Source: Psilocybe azurescens
Lineage: Eukaryota > Basidiomycota > Agaricomycetes > Agaricales > Agrocybaceae
NCBI GenBank assembly: GCA_023853785.1
Contig: JAJIRX010000214.1
Location: forward strand, 124,001 to 188,000
Direction of reading: 5' to 3'
DNA: 64,000 nt
Part shown: one piece after another, positions 1-11,784 of the stretch
Layout of the letters: each line of letters starts with the position of its first letter
How positions within the stretch are numbered: the stretch's first letter is position 1
Made by a program: the position numbers and the translations under genes
The notes under the pieces: generated by a model
Databases searched by the model: none
Told to the model about the DNA's origin: nothing
What the model saw: the letters and a program-made list of their open reading frames with translations, nothing else

Positions 1-3000
1 TATTCTCACTTGCACACACACAGCAAGAAGTATAACAAACAACTGGTGAATAATACGAGGACGAATCGCCCTCGTATTCTCACTTGCACAAACAAACAGC
101 AAGTATAACACGCAACCGGTGAATAATGCGAGGACAAATCGTGCTCGTGTTCTCGCTGCACACAGACACACAGCAAACATAGCACACAACTGGTGAATAA
201 TGCGAGGACGAATCGTCCTCGTATTCTCGCTTGCACACACACACAACAAGTACAACACACCACCTGTGAATAACACGAGGACGAATTGTCCTCGTATTTA
301 CACTCTGCACACACACACAGCAAGTATAACACGCAACCGGTGAATAATGCGAGGACAAATCGTCCTCGTGATTCTCGCTGCACACACACACACAGCAAAC
401 ATAGCACACAACTGGTGAATAATGCGAGGACAAATTGCCCTCGTATTCTCACTTGCACACACACACACAGCAAACATAGCACACAACTGGTGAATAATGC
501 GAGGATGAATCGTCCTCGTATTCTCACTTGCACACACACACAGCAAGTATAGCACACAACCGGTGAATAACGCGAGGACAAATCGTCCTCGTATTCTCGC
601 TTGCACACACACACACAGCAAACATAGCACACAACTGGTGAATAATGCGAGGACGAATCGTCCTCGTGATTCTCGCTGCACACACACACATAGCAAAAAT
701 AGCACACAACTGGTGAATAATGCGAGGACGAATCGCCCGCGTGATTCTCACTTGCACACACACAGCAAGTATAACACACAACTGGTGAATAATGCGAGGG
801 GTGAATCGCACTCGTATTCTCACTTGCACACACACACAGCAAGTATAGCACACAACCAGTGAATAATGCGAGGACGAATTGTCCTCGTATCTACACCTGC
901 ACACACACAGCAAGTATAGTACACCACCTGTGAATAATACGAGGATGAATCGCCCTCGTATTCTCACTTGCACACACACACAACAAGTACAGTACACCAC
1001 CTGTGAATAATGCGAGACGAATCGCCCTCGTGATTCTAACTTGCACACACACAGCAAGAAGTATAACAAACAACTGGTGAATAATGTGAGGACGAATCGC
1101 CCTCGTATTCTCACTTGCACACACACACAGCAAGTATAACACGCAACCAGTGAATAATGCTAGGACAAATCTTCCTCGTATTCTCAGCTTGCACACACAC
1201 ACACACAGCAAACATAGCACACAACTGGTGAATAATGCGAGGACAAATCGCCCTCGTATTCTCACTTGCACACACACACAGCAAGTATAACACGCAACCG
1301 GTGAATAATGCGAGGACAAATCGTCCTCGTATTCTCGCTTGCACACACACACACAGCAAACATAGCACACAACTGGTGAATAATGCGAGACGAATCGTCC
1401 TCGTATTCTCGCTTTGCACACACACACATAGCAAACATAGCACACAACTGGTGAATAATGCGAGGACAAATCGCCTCGTATTCTCACTTGCACACACAGA
1501 CAGCAAGTATAACACACAACTGGTGAATAATGCGAGGTCGAATCGTCCTCGTATTTACACTCTGCACACACAAAGCAAGTATAGCACACGACCAATGAAT
1601 AATGCGAGGACAAATCGCCCTCGTATTCTCGCTTGCACACACACACAACAAGTACAACACACCACCTGTGAATAACACGAGGACGAATTGTCCTCATATT
1701 TACACTTGCACACACACACAACAAGTACAGTACACCACCTGTGAATAATGCGAGGACAAATCGCCCTCGATATTCTCACTTGCACACACACTGCAAGAAG
1801 TATAACACACAACTGGTGAATAATACGAGGACAAATCGCCCTCGTATTCTCACTTGCACACATACACAGCAAACATAGCACACAACTGGTGAATAATGCG
1901 AGGACGAATCGCCCTCGTATTCTCGCTTGCACACACACACACAGCAAACATAGCACACAACTGGTGAATAATGCGAGGACAAATCGTCCTCGTATTCTCG
2001 CTGCACACACACACACAGCAAACATAGCACACAACTGGTGAATAATGCGAGGACGAATTGCCCTCGTATTCTCACTTGCACACACACAGCAAGTATAACA
2101 CGCAACCGGTGAATAATGCGAGGACAAATCGTCCTCGTATTCTCACTCTGCACACACACACACAGCAAACATAGCACACAACTGGTGAATAATGCGAGGA
2201 CGAATTGTCCTCGTATTCTCGCTTGCACACACACACATAGCAAACATATCACACAACTGGTGAATAATGCAAGGACAAATCATCCTCGTATTCTCACTTG
2301 CACACACACACAGAGCAAACATAGCACACAACTGGTGAATAATGCGAGGACGAATCGCCCTCGTATTCTCACTTGCACACACACACAGCAAGTATAACAC
2401 ACAACTGGTGAATAATGTGAGGTCGAATTGTCCTCGTATTTACACTTGCACACACACACAACAAGTACAGTACACCACCTGTGAATAATGTGAGGACGAA
2501 TCGCCCTCGTATTCTCACTTGCATGCACACAAAGCAAGTATAGCACATGACCGATGAATAATGCGAGGACGAATCGCCCTCGTATTCTCACTTGCACACA
2601 CACGCACAGCAAGTATAGCACACAACTGGTGAATAATGCGAGGATGAATTGTCCTCGTATTTACACTTGCACACAAACACAACAAGTACAGTACACCACC
2701 TGTGAATAATGCAAGGACGAATCGCCCTCGTATTCTCACTTGCACACACACACAGCAAGTATAGCACACGACTGATGAGTAATGCAAGGACAAATCGCCC
2801 TCGTATTCTCGCTTGCACACACACACAACAAGTACAACACACCACCTGTGAATAATACGAGGACGAATTGTCCTCGTATTTACACTCTGCACACACACAC
2901 AACAAGTACAGTACACCACCTGTGAATAATGCGAGGACGAATCGCCCTCGTATTCTCACTTGCACACACACACAGCAAGTATAGCACACAACCGGTCTGT

Positions 3001-3020
3001 GAATATTATGAGGACAAATC
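1..3020. repeat. Minisatellite array, ~73-bp unit, about 41 copies
   Basis: The whole interval is a head-to-tail array of units of about 72-75 bases and continues past the left edge of the window. Each unit has a (CA)n tract of 8-14 bases, a GCAAGTATARCACAC or GCAAACATAGCACAC block, an ACTGGTGAATAATG block, and a 19-base near-palindrome of the form CGAGGACGAATCGTCCTCG that can fold into a hairpin. At least three unit variants (with ACTGGTGAATAATG, with CACCTGTGAATAAC, with GCAAGAAGTATAAC) are interspersed without a fixed order, which suggests unequal exchange or conversion. Both strands stay open for hundreds of codons because many units are 72 bases long; the cysteine-rich translations are not genes. 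Confidence 0.95.
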
Positions 3021-3221
3021 AACCTCATATTTGCTCTTTCACGCTCAACTACCTATGTACCACACACTGCCCCACTCTCTCTACCCGTTGACCCTACCGT
3101 ATCGCTGACTTGCCCAGCCCACCATAAACCCAGCCCACCCCACCCTAACAATTTTAAAACCCCACCACCCCAGGCAACAAAACAAAATGTATCCCATAAC
3201 CCCAAGGTAAACTGGAGAGAG

Positions 3222-6200
3222 ATGAGCATAGAGCGTGAGAAGACGTACCGCAAGGCCTTGCGATCTACCGCTTCCATCAAGGCCACTTTGGCTTCCTCAC
3301 GATGCCTCATACGATGACTACTGGGGTGGTCCAACACAAGAGGACTTGCGTGCCTTTGAAGATCCACGACACGCTTTCTCCCTCTACGATCCTCGCCTCT
3401 CCCTTCATGTGAAAAGTCCTTGGACTTATTATCGTGATTACGGTTACCGTCTCATGCGCAGGTTTGGTCACGCCCTATTATATGGGCCGTCCTATGCTCT
3501 TGGAAGTCCATGTAATGCCTGTCGTTCCCGAATTCTCTGCCGAAAAATGCAAACTTCACTTTCAGGACATGCACCTATCCCCAAGGGCGGTGGGTCGAAC
3601 AGGCATACCTGAGCTTCGTATGGTGTCTTCCACCGACGTCAGAAATTTTGGGAGCAACAGAAATGTTACAGCGTGTGGAACCTTCCGATGACAAGGAAGA
3701 ACAAGATCCGAAGACGCTCATCTCCTACTTTTTGCGTGGTAAAAATGAGGCGGGCGATTACATCTGTGTCGACCTCGAACGCTGACGCCATAGATTCCTC
3801 TGATTTCAACATTAACTTGTCCATGGATATAGACAGCTTTGTCTGGGTCACTGACTTGGTCGTCGTCGCCAGCTCCTGTGGGTCTCATGGTCACTCCTTC
3901 TCTCCCAAACAACTCTGGAATAAAAAAGCATAACCATGTCTACGCTGAAGTTCTGGAACCTCCCTCCGACTATGAGGCTCTGAATCCTGCGAGTAAGTCT
4001 TGGATGGAACGCAGAATATCCTTGTCGACTATTCCACACACGCTCTTCACCAAAATAACAGAGGGAAACAGCCCAATTTACTGCTACATATTCTTTCCGA
4101 GGATGATTCACCGACACGAGTACACGGGAAGACGACAAACAGAGCTTCCTATGGAGGTCCTTCTCTGGTTCTGGAACCACGTCGTTTTGCCTGCTCTCTA
4201 TTATGTCGTCGACTTGACCTCTCGGGAGCCATTCTATGAATACACAGTGGAGGAGTACATCAGAAAACGTGCGGGGAAGAAGACAGGAAAGAACAATTCC
4301 CTTTACTCGGGTTTTTCAAAACAGGTTGATTCGGAAATATTCTCAAAATTGCAGTTCAAGATGCGCGACATTCTCAACACCTTTGACGACACTCAATTAA
4401 CGGATCGTTTCAAATCGTTCTTCTTCGTGGTGGAATGCAAGGGCTTCAAACTCAATGTCATATCCAACAACGGAGATTCGGTTATGAGAAAACTAAAGCG
4501 TACTGTTCCTCAGATGGACTGGGATTACGTCCTCGATCGCAAAAACGGTGAAGTCCACATGGATGTCGGATTCACTTACCAACCTCAGAGACTGTTAATA
4601 AACGAAGAGGAAAAACACAAATCTGGGATCACCGGATTATGGAGAATGGATTACTTGGAGGAATCCTACGCGAAAGTCTGGCTTCAAAGCCGGTAACACA
4701 CACCATCTCAATACACTGCCCTGCTTTGGAGCTTTGCAGGCGGAAATGACTGTCGAAGCGTTCTCGAAGAACTCATATTCTCCACCGCTCAGCTTATAAT
4801 CTCGTCTATGAGGCCGTTAGAAAGAAGGACAACTCTCCATGGTTCTGTGGCGATGGTGACGCCTACAATCTCAATGAAGATTTTCTTACCGCTTGCCAAG
4901 AAAAGCACAAGCAGTACAGTAAACGTGGTTCGAGATCGTATGGTGTTAGGGACGAGTATAGAGTGAGTGGGGTCGCTGCCATTGAAATATTGCGGTCGGC
5001 ACCAGACGTGGTAAGTCTTTTTGCACATTTTTATTTCTTTTTATTTCTTTATAAAAATTCACATTTCCAGTTGGACCGTTTCAACAGCTCGGATGGCGTA
5101 CTCTGGATTCCTACAGAGGTCTGGTTCAACTTTGTGTCGGCGCGTTTGAAAGCTATCGAGATCTCTACCATGCACTTGTACCAGAAATCTCCCGAAAACA
5201 AGGGGATCATTGTTGGCGTCTTGATGCACCTCATCCGCTCCATTGAATCCACTCCGATGGAGGTTCCCACTCATGTCAATCACACACTGGCTACTTTAAT
5301 GATGCGGGCAACAACAGCGACGTATGGAATGATGTTTCTACACGATCTCAATCTGGTCGATGACGGCTCAACGACGCTTCCTGGCGTTCAACAGGTGGAC
5401 GATCAGTACATACGTGAGCAAATGGAGATTTCTCCAAGGAGACGACCGAGGAAATTTGTCCAACGTCCCCGTATCACAGTGGAATATCCACTGGGAGAGT
5501 CACCCACTTGGATTCAAGTCAAAGACATGTTGAAACAACAACCGCTTCACATCATCCATCCATGGGAACCATCGATGTTCTTAATGCACATTCTGACATC
5601 TGCTGGTATCCTATTTGTGAACTTTACACGTTCCATTTGGGTGTCCATAAAATCTGACTGGACAGAAGGCCTTCAGATTGACTCTAGCACGGTTGAGAAC
5701 TTGGATAACGCGATGAGGTTTTGGAGCGCAGAAAATATTGTGGACACTCTCAAGTCGGTTTCGTTCAGCATTAATCGGTGCGGGATCAAAGGAGCAGTTA
5801 GAGGGTCACAAGATGCGAAATCTTTCAGGGAACGAACGTGGATCTACTTTCCAGAAAACAACGGGATTCTTCCTCCTAGAGGATCCAAGTGGGTTCCATT
5901 TTTCGCAGACAGAGTGGGGTATATCAAACGGTACCATGAGATGCTTGACGCGATGGGTGGAGAGGAGGACCGAAGCAATTTCAGAGATGGGTTGGAGGAT
6001 ATTTTCAGACAGTTACAGTGTCTTCCTGATTCTGAAGCTTTCACGAACACCAGGGAGGGAAAGACTTGGTGTCGTGCGGCCGGAGAAGACGCGATTTCGA
6101 TCCTTGTGAACGTTTGACACATGCGGTTTAAAGAAATTGGGAGGACTGTGGAGACGAGAGATGGTCCAAGAAGATCGCATGTGACGAGAACGATCAAGGA

Positions 6201-6420
6201 CGTGATTTCTGAATTGTTCAAGGTACATGGCCTAGTGGAAGAGGCGGCACAACTACAACAAAGAAAGTTCAGGGCACAAAGAAAGGGAGAGAACAAGAAA
6301 AAATCAGTCCAGGCTAAAAACAAGAGAGTTCCTCCAAAGAGGAAACGAGTGGAAGAATCAGAAGAAGAGGAGGATGAGGACATGAATAGTGAAAGTAGTA
6401 GCAGTAGTGATAGTAACTAA
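3222..6420 (+). pseudogene. Decayed copy of a long basidiomycete hypothetical protein
   Basis: A nearly full-length but broken gene. Conserved blocks appear in order in changing frames: HVKSPWTYYRDYGYRLMRRF (about 3411), LEVHVMPVVPEF (about 3503), DIDSFVWVTD (about 3829), NHVYAEVLEPPSDYEALNP (about 3932), CYIFFPRMIHRHEYTGR (about 4083), FFFVVECKGFKLNVIS (about 4420), YNLVYEAVRKKDNSPW (about 4795), SRSYGVRDEYRVSG (about 4930) and WIYFPENNGILPPRG (about 5840). A 60-base GT-AG intron at 5011-5070 has no stop and is a multiple of three, so an ORF reads through it. The frame shifts near 3485, 3600-3830, 4680 and 4760, and one in-frame TGA (6115-6117) separates the body from a Lys-rich tail (6121-6420) ending in an acidic/Ser stretch. 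From memory, long proteins of this kind recur in many copies in basidiomycete genomes; no function is known to me. Start chosen at the ATG at 3222. Confidence 0.7.
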
Positions 6421-6547
6421 TTGAAGGTTGAACTTACCGCATACACTTAATACTGTCTGTCAGTAGAAATATTCCACAGAGGTTTGCGTTAATGGCCCTG
6501 ATATTATTCTTCCTTTGACAACTTGTTTCCATTGGTAAAGTTGTTTC
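6421..6547. other. Short spacer after the decayed gene
   Basis: Ordinary-composition sequence between the acidic-tail stop codon and the GC-rich arrays. Nothing recognisable. Confidence 0.5.
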
Positions 6548-6985
6548 TACTCCGACATCCACCTTGCACTCCGACGTCCGCCTGCGCTCCGACGTCCGCC
6601 CTGCGCTCGACGTCCGCCCTGCGCTCCGACGTCCGCCCTGCGCTCGGCGTCGCCCTGCGCTCCGGCGTCCGCTGCGCCCGGCCTGCGCTCCGGCGTCGCT
6701 GCGCTCGGCGTCGCCTGCAGTCCGACGTCTGCCTGCAGTCCGACGTCCGCCTGCAGTCCGGCGTCGCCCTGCAGTCCGACGTCCGCCTGCAGTCCGGCGC
6801 CGTCCGCGCCGCCTGCAGTCCGACGTCCGCTGCAGTCCGACGCCGCTGTCCGGCGTCCCCTGCAGTCCGACGTCGCCTGCACTCCGACGTCCGCCTGCAC
6901 TCCGACGTCCGCCTGCAGTCCGACGTCCGCCTGCACTCCGACATCCGCCTGCACTCCGACGTCCGCCTGCTCTCCGACCTCTGGT
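6548..6985. repeat. GC-rich tandem array, ~18-bp unit
   Basis: Tandem copies of an 18-base unit, roughly GACGTCCGCCTGCACTCC, with a G/A variant (CTGCAGTCC) and frequent 1-3 base deletions. Variants are grouped: CTGCGCTC units lead, CTGCAGTCC units lie in the middle, CTGCACTCC units end the array. The top strand is strongly C-rich. Arg/Gly- and Ala/Arg-rich ORFs on both strands are by-products of the repeat. Confidence 0.92.
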
Positions 6986-6999
6986 CCGACACCCGCCCA

Positions 7000-7192
7000 T
7001 CCCGACCTCCGCCTCCGCCTTCCGCCTTCCGCCTTCCGCCTCGGCCTTCCGCCTTCCGCCTTCCGCCTCCGCCTCCGCCTTCCGCCTTCCGCCTTCCGCC
7101 CGCCTCCGCCTTCCGCCCTCCGCTGCCTCCGCCTTCCGCTCCGCCTCTCTCCGCCCGCCCTCCGCCTTCCGGCCCTCCGCCTTCCGCCTTCT
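7000..7192. repeat. Hexamer array (TCCGCC)n / CCTTCCGCC
   Basis: A run of CTCCGCC, CTTCCGCC and TCCGCC copies immediately follows the 18-bp array. It is pyrimidine-only over long stretches, so one strand is polypurine. Confidence 0.92.
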
Positions 7193-7194
7193 GA

Positions 7195-8440
7195 TACCAC
7201 TATCCTTGTATTCCTCGGGAGCATCTCCCCACACTCAAAAACATATGGAATATGTATTCCTAGCCTATTCATTCACAAAATAATCATTCATTAGCCTCTC
7301 AACAATCACATGAATATTTTCAACATCACTGACCGTCGGTGTCCTCCTCCCCCTGCCTGAAAATATTCAGCACACATGGGAAGCTTCCAAAAATGATTGT
7401 AATGGGCTTCTGACATGTCCCTAAATACGGGAACTAGTTTTGGAATCCCCAAAGTCGATGATGAATATCTTTGGAGCATGACAGTATCCTGCCTTCCCCC
7501 TCCATCCAAAGATATTCAGTTTGGGTTCACCATCTACAAAACATACTTTTCCATAATCAGGGAGTTCATATGAGTATGTGGATACCAAATTCTAAGTCGG
7601 TGAGCCAAATTTGAATATCTTGTATGTACCATTCCTCCTCCCCTCCCCTTCATATCTCGAGAACGGGACCGCCGATTTCACTAATATTTGGCATGGGACA
7701 TCCTTATTATATCCTTGAAGCATTAGCATACTCAAATTCGCAAAATTTTATCCAAGCAAAAGAACCTACTACTTTACAGATACTACTAATGGTCTAAATG
7801 CCGACCAGGAGCTAATTCCGAAAAGCGGGGGTCGGAAGAGCCACTTGTGAAATTGGATACCTTGATCCAAATATTGTACGGGGTTTCGTTGCGCACGCTG
7901 GATTGCTCTCTGCGGGATTACAGTCGTCATGGAAAGCGGTATGTGATTGGTGAATAAGCACTGAGCAGCCTGTACTTGACTTTATCGGTATGGAGAAGAC
8001 AAACTGTAGCTAGACATGACCTCGCTAGTAACGAATGAAGATGAAGTAATAGGTTGAAATGCGCACTCTCTATGTAAAACTTGAACGCCGGTTGTGGGCT
8101 TTGAATCAACATCAGTCGACCTTAAATAAGGGGCACTAACAACCAGCATGGATCCCATGTCGTACAGGAAAGTAACCCCAGAAAAAATGGGGGCCTCGTG
8201 GGTAGAACAACCCAATATTAGTTACGCTTAGTCCTGGGAATTCATGCATTGCGGCGTTCTATTCTCTCGTCGAAATTAAGTCAGGGTTGTTGAAGACCAA
8301 CTAGGACATCCTTGGGATGAGTCGTTATACATATTGTAACGGTCTTCACCCGTTGCTTTGGTGCATCTTTTACAAAATAGTTACCCCTCGGTGGGGCTTC
8401 ACGGTGTAGATATTCCCCATGCGTTCAATGCCAGACGTTC
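7195..8440. other. Intergenic sequence, no gene recognised
   Basis: About 1.2 kb of mid-GC sequence with no long ORF showing protein-like composition on either strand. A block at about 7640-7740 (pyrimidine run followed by TATCTCGAGAACGGGACCGCC) looks like old non-coding dispersed repeat, but nothing in the window confirms this. Confidence 0.5.
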
Positions 8441-8880
8441 TTGATATTAACTGTCGATTTATTCAACGCGCTGCCTTCCCATGTCAAAATTTAGTTAATG
8501 ATCGAATTGCAGCTAAACCTATATAGAACGTATCACTTGCGAAAAGAAGCATTTATATCAAGAACTAGAAACGTTCTAAATAGGAAAGTCATCCAGTGTC
8601 TACGAAAGGCTAGTGCTAGTGTCACGGACCACGTAACAATTGATCAAATACCAGCCCTGCTAAAGGCGTACCAGTTGGATTCCGTGATCCGAATAAGCAG
8701 CCTGAGCATATGAGAGACGCAGGAAAGATCAGGTAGTTTGGACAGTGCACCAGCAAGGCAATAGCGAAGCTCATTTAGCTAGCGCTCCAAATAATTATAA
8801 GATCTTCTGATATTAAATGTCGACTTCATTCAGTGCTCTGTCATTGCAATTGTCAACGTTATGAGTGCAATCTCGCCATC
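8441..8880. repeat. Diverged direct repeat, ~65 bp, two copies
   Basis: A block starting GATATTAACTGTCGATTTATTC at about 8441 recurs as GATATTAAATGTCGACTTCATT at about 8809. The two share the order TTCA-CGCGCTG/GTGCTCTG, then CCATGTCAA/GCAATTGTCAA, then a similar tail. They are about 75% alike by eye over 60-70 bases. The 71-codon ORF between them (8498-8713) shows no recognised domain. Confidence 0.45.
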
Positions 8881-10155
8881 TTCGACAAGAGGCGCTGTCA
8901 AACTAGGGTAGCATGTGTTACATATCACCTGGATCACCCACGGAAATCCGGATTAACTTGCAGATGCCCCATGGGTGTGGAGATTTTATTCTTTTTTATC
9001 CGAAAACCTGCAAATTTTTACCCAGGTGTTGCAGGCAAGTATGGTGAATTACTACAGCCAGATGCGAGTGCGCTAGGTTTTGTTTCTCCCGGTTTTAATG
9101 TCACTGGCATAGAGAATCGTTCAGGCCCATACCCGTACCCGCGCCTACCTTTAGCTGTAACTCAAACAAGTTCAAAACCCAAGCCGTTCTTTAATTACTT
9201 ACAGGTACACTGGAATTAAATTTCAAGCCGTAGTTAACAGGTTGTTTAACATCTGCAACTGCATGTGGGCCCTTCTTATTATTGTTATCCCCACGTCATC
9301 AGTTAACTCAGGAGCGATCCCTCCTATCCTCCGTTTTCCTTTTTCCCTCTATGTTCATTGTTGAATGGCGTTGGTTTTTTGGCAACCCGGTCACCTGTTC
9401 CTTATGCAGTAAGGGTTCTGCAGTAAGGGTTCTTCTTCAGAACAATCTATAGTCTTATCAGAAACCTCATAAACTGAATTGTGCGGAGAAATGTTGTCAT
9501 ATGATATGATGGCTCAAGTTATTCACACCGGAGAAGGCTCGCCACGTACATTGAAATAGTCACCTGTTTCGTTGCAGAATCACAGTAATGAGTCCACTGA
9601 TATGGCGCAGACTAGCACCGTTATGAGATTTACATAGCATTGGTTGCGCAGCGACACGTTCCTTATTCCAGCTAATTAATTATCGTTAGCTGGGGTTAAC
9701 CAAACGGAGAAGACTCATTAATTACACACATCTGTCCCATGTTTCGATAACTTAATTTAGGGTACAATATGAACGCCAAAATCACAGGGTCCACCCTAAC
9801 TTAGCAAGTATGCGAAATAATGGATTTGCACAGCCAGGCCAAGCGTCCTCCCATTTGCGAATTGAACGAAATCAAAAAGTATAAGTACCAACGTTCTATA
9901 TTGTTGCGATCATCAGTAAAGTGATTTTTTTCTTTTTTGGATTCTACACCCTGTCTTTTTTCGGCGAATCCTTGGAACGTGCTCGGTGTGTACGGTTTTT
10001 TGAGCAGTTCGAGATGTTGTTGACAAGATAGCAAGATTATTATGACAGACCTCATACCCATCGACCAAGCAAGGAGGGTGATTGCAATGTTGTTACTGCA
10101 ATCAGGTCTGTCTGCATACAAATTTTACACAATAAATTATTATTGCGCATAAATG
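8881..10155. other. Intergenic sequence, no gene recognised
   Basis: Nothing supportable as a gene. The 128-codon ORF at 8833-9219 and the 106-codon minus-strand ORF at 9801-10121 have no recognisable motifs, splice context or family resemblance. Confidence 0.5.
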
Positions 10156-10159
10156 CACA

Positions 10160-10735
10160 TGTAAGTAAGGTTCTACGAGCCTATATGTGTTTACTAATAT
10201 ACAGTCAACATAATTATAGCCCAAATTTTTCAAAGAACATGCAAGATCAGGCTCTCACGAGCCTACATGTGTTGACTAATGTACAGTCGACATAATTATA
10301 ACCCAAAAAATATCGAAGTATATTCATAGCTCATAAAAATATAGAAGAGCACGCAAGATCAGGCTCTGTGAGCCTACATATATTTGTTTGTCACTGTAAT
10401 CAAGTCAGTCTGCATAGAAAATTTGCGTAATACATCATTGTTGCTTATAAATGAGCTTGTAAAGTAAGGTTCTACATGCCTACATGTATTTAATTATATA
10501 ATGTTTATACAATATCGGCTCATATACATGTAGAAGAGCATGTAAAGTCAGGCTCTACAAGCCTATACCAAATATTTGTTACAGTAGTCAATCCATCTAT
10601 CTACAAAATTTGCTGTATGAATTATCATTGCGTATAAGTGAGCGCTCAAAATAAGGATTCACAGACCTATATGCATTCACTTGTATGCTGTCTATATAAT
10701 TGCAGCTCATATGTCTATATTTATATACTAGAGTC
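10160..10735. repeat. Diverged repeats each carrying an AGGCTC...GAGCCT hairpin
   Basis: At least six spaced copies of a short palindrome, AGGCTCTACGAGCCT and variants, occur at about 10168, 10250, 10363, 10467, 10548 and 10650. Spacing is 80-115 bases. Each is followed by TACATGTGTT-like sequence and preceded by GCAAGATC/GTAAGTA. In between recur a TACAGTCGACATAATTATA-like block and an AAATTTGCGTAATAAATTATCATTGCG-like block. This is an old tandem array of roughly 100-bp units. Confidence 0.75.
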
Positions 10736-10739
10736 TACC

Positions 10740-11784
10740 TAACTCTATCAAACATGTAACCGAGTCAATATAGCCACTCAGCCACTCACCTCTACCTATT
10801 TAGTACCATAGGGCTGAAACTCTACAGTGAAAAAGAGGCCCATAACCTGGCCTTGTACAAAGTAGGTCAACCTGTGCCGGACTTGTCTCCGGACTTGTCT
10901 GGGCAGCGTCAAAGCAGAATATACCACATTAAGCAGAAGTCTATGGTTTATTCTCAAACAGGTTGGTAAGCTATTACTCGAATATGACTAATGTTTCAGT
11001 CAGAATCCTAGATTGGAGCAACTCTAGCTCTACCGATTCATAATCAACGTGACTCAATGACTGATCCATCCATGATATTATTGTAACGAGCTTAATCAGC
11101 TCTATTGTAATTAGTCAGTAAAGACCTCTGAAAATCCCATTTTTGTACAAGAAAGATTACAAAGGTAATACAAAAGGATTAGAAATCAATAGTCAATTTG
11201 CTAAAAATAGGTGCTTAGCTTAGTAAACACGTGCTTATTTTAGGAGTACATAGTAATATTCCTTATGTACAATAGCTACTGATGAGTCTATAAAGTTGAA
11301 ATGGCTAGCTTTGAGGACAACCTCAAAGCCATTTAGCCAATGCGTACCCAACTCACAAAGTTTTATACAGCCAATTGCATTTATTGTGCCCCCCTCACCC
11401 CTCACCCCCTCACCCCAATCTCACTAAACATTGAGTAATTTCTATACGGACCATGTTCATCTCGGAGATAATGACTTGCAGTATATAAATGCAATCATCT
11501 CAATCTGCAGTGTGGTGATGTTTGTTCATGCAGTTGTTCACTGATTCCTGTAGATAATTGTCAGAATGAACAACATACTACCCTGTTCAATTCTACTTGT
11601 AATAGCCATACTCCAAGATCTGTTTGTACCCACCCACTCCTTGTCATACATTAGATTCCTCTTAACAGAATCAAGCTCCATTTCGGATTGAGTTTAACAT
11701 GCAGGATAGAATAATTGGAATATTTGAAAAACAAATGTAATACAGAGAGTAAATATCAGGTATTGTACATATATCTGACAGGGA
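10740..11784. other. AT-rich intergenic sequence downstream of the NLR gene
   Basis: No ORF of interest. A CCCCCTCACCCCTCACCCCCTCACCCC pyrimidine tract lies at about 11390-11417. Sequence from about 11,690 to 11,784 lies just 3' of the NLR stop codon and may hold its 3' UTR. Confidence 0.5.

Noticed and set aside
1..3020. CRISPR-like array
   Set aside because: There are no unique spacers; the whole unit repeats, and the organism is a fungus.
1..3030. Long cysteine-rich ORFs on both strands (up to 281 codons)
   Set aside because: They are translations of a 72-75 bp tandem repeat with no stop in some frames; both strands are open alike and there is no start or splice context.
6434..7283. Arg/Gly-, Ala/Arg- and Pro-rich ORFs of 160-266 codons
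   Set aside because: Low-complexity products of the 18-bp and 6-bp GC-rich arrays, open on both strands.
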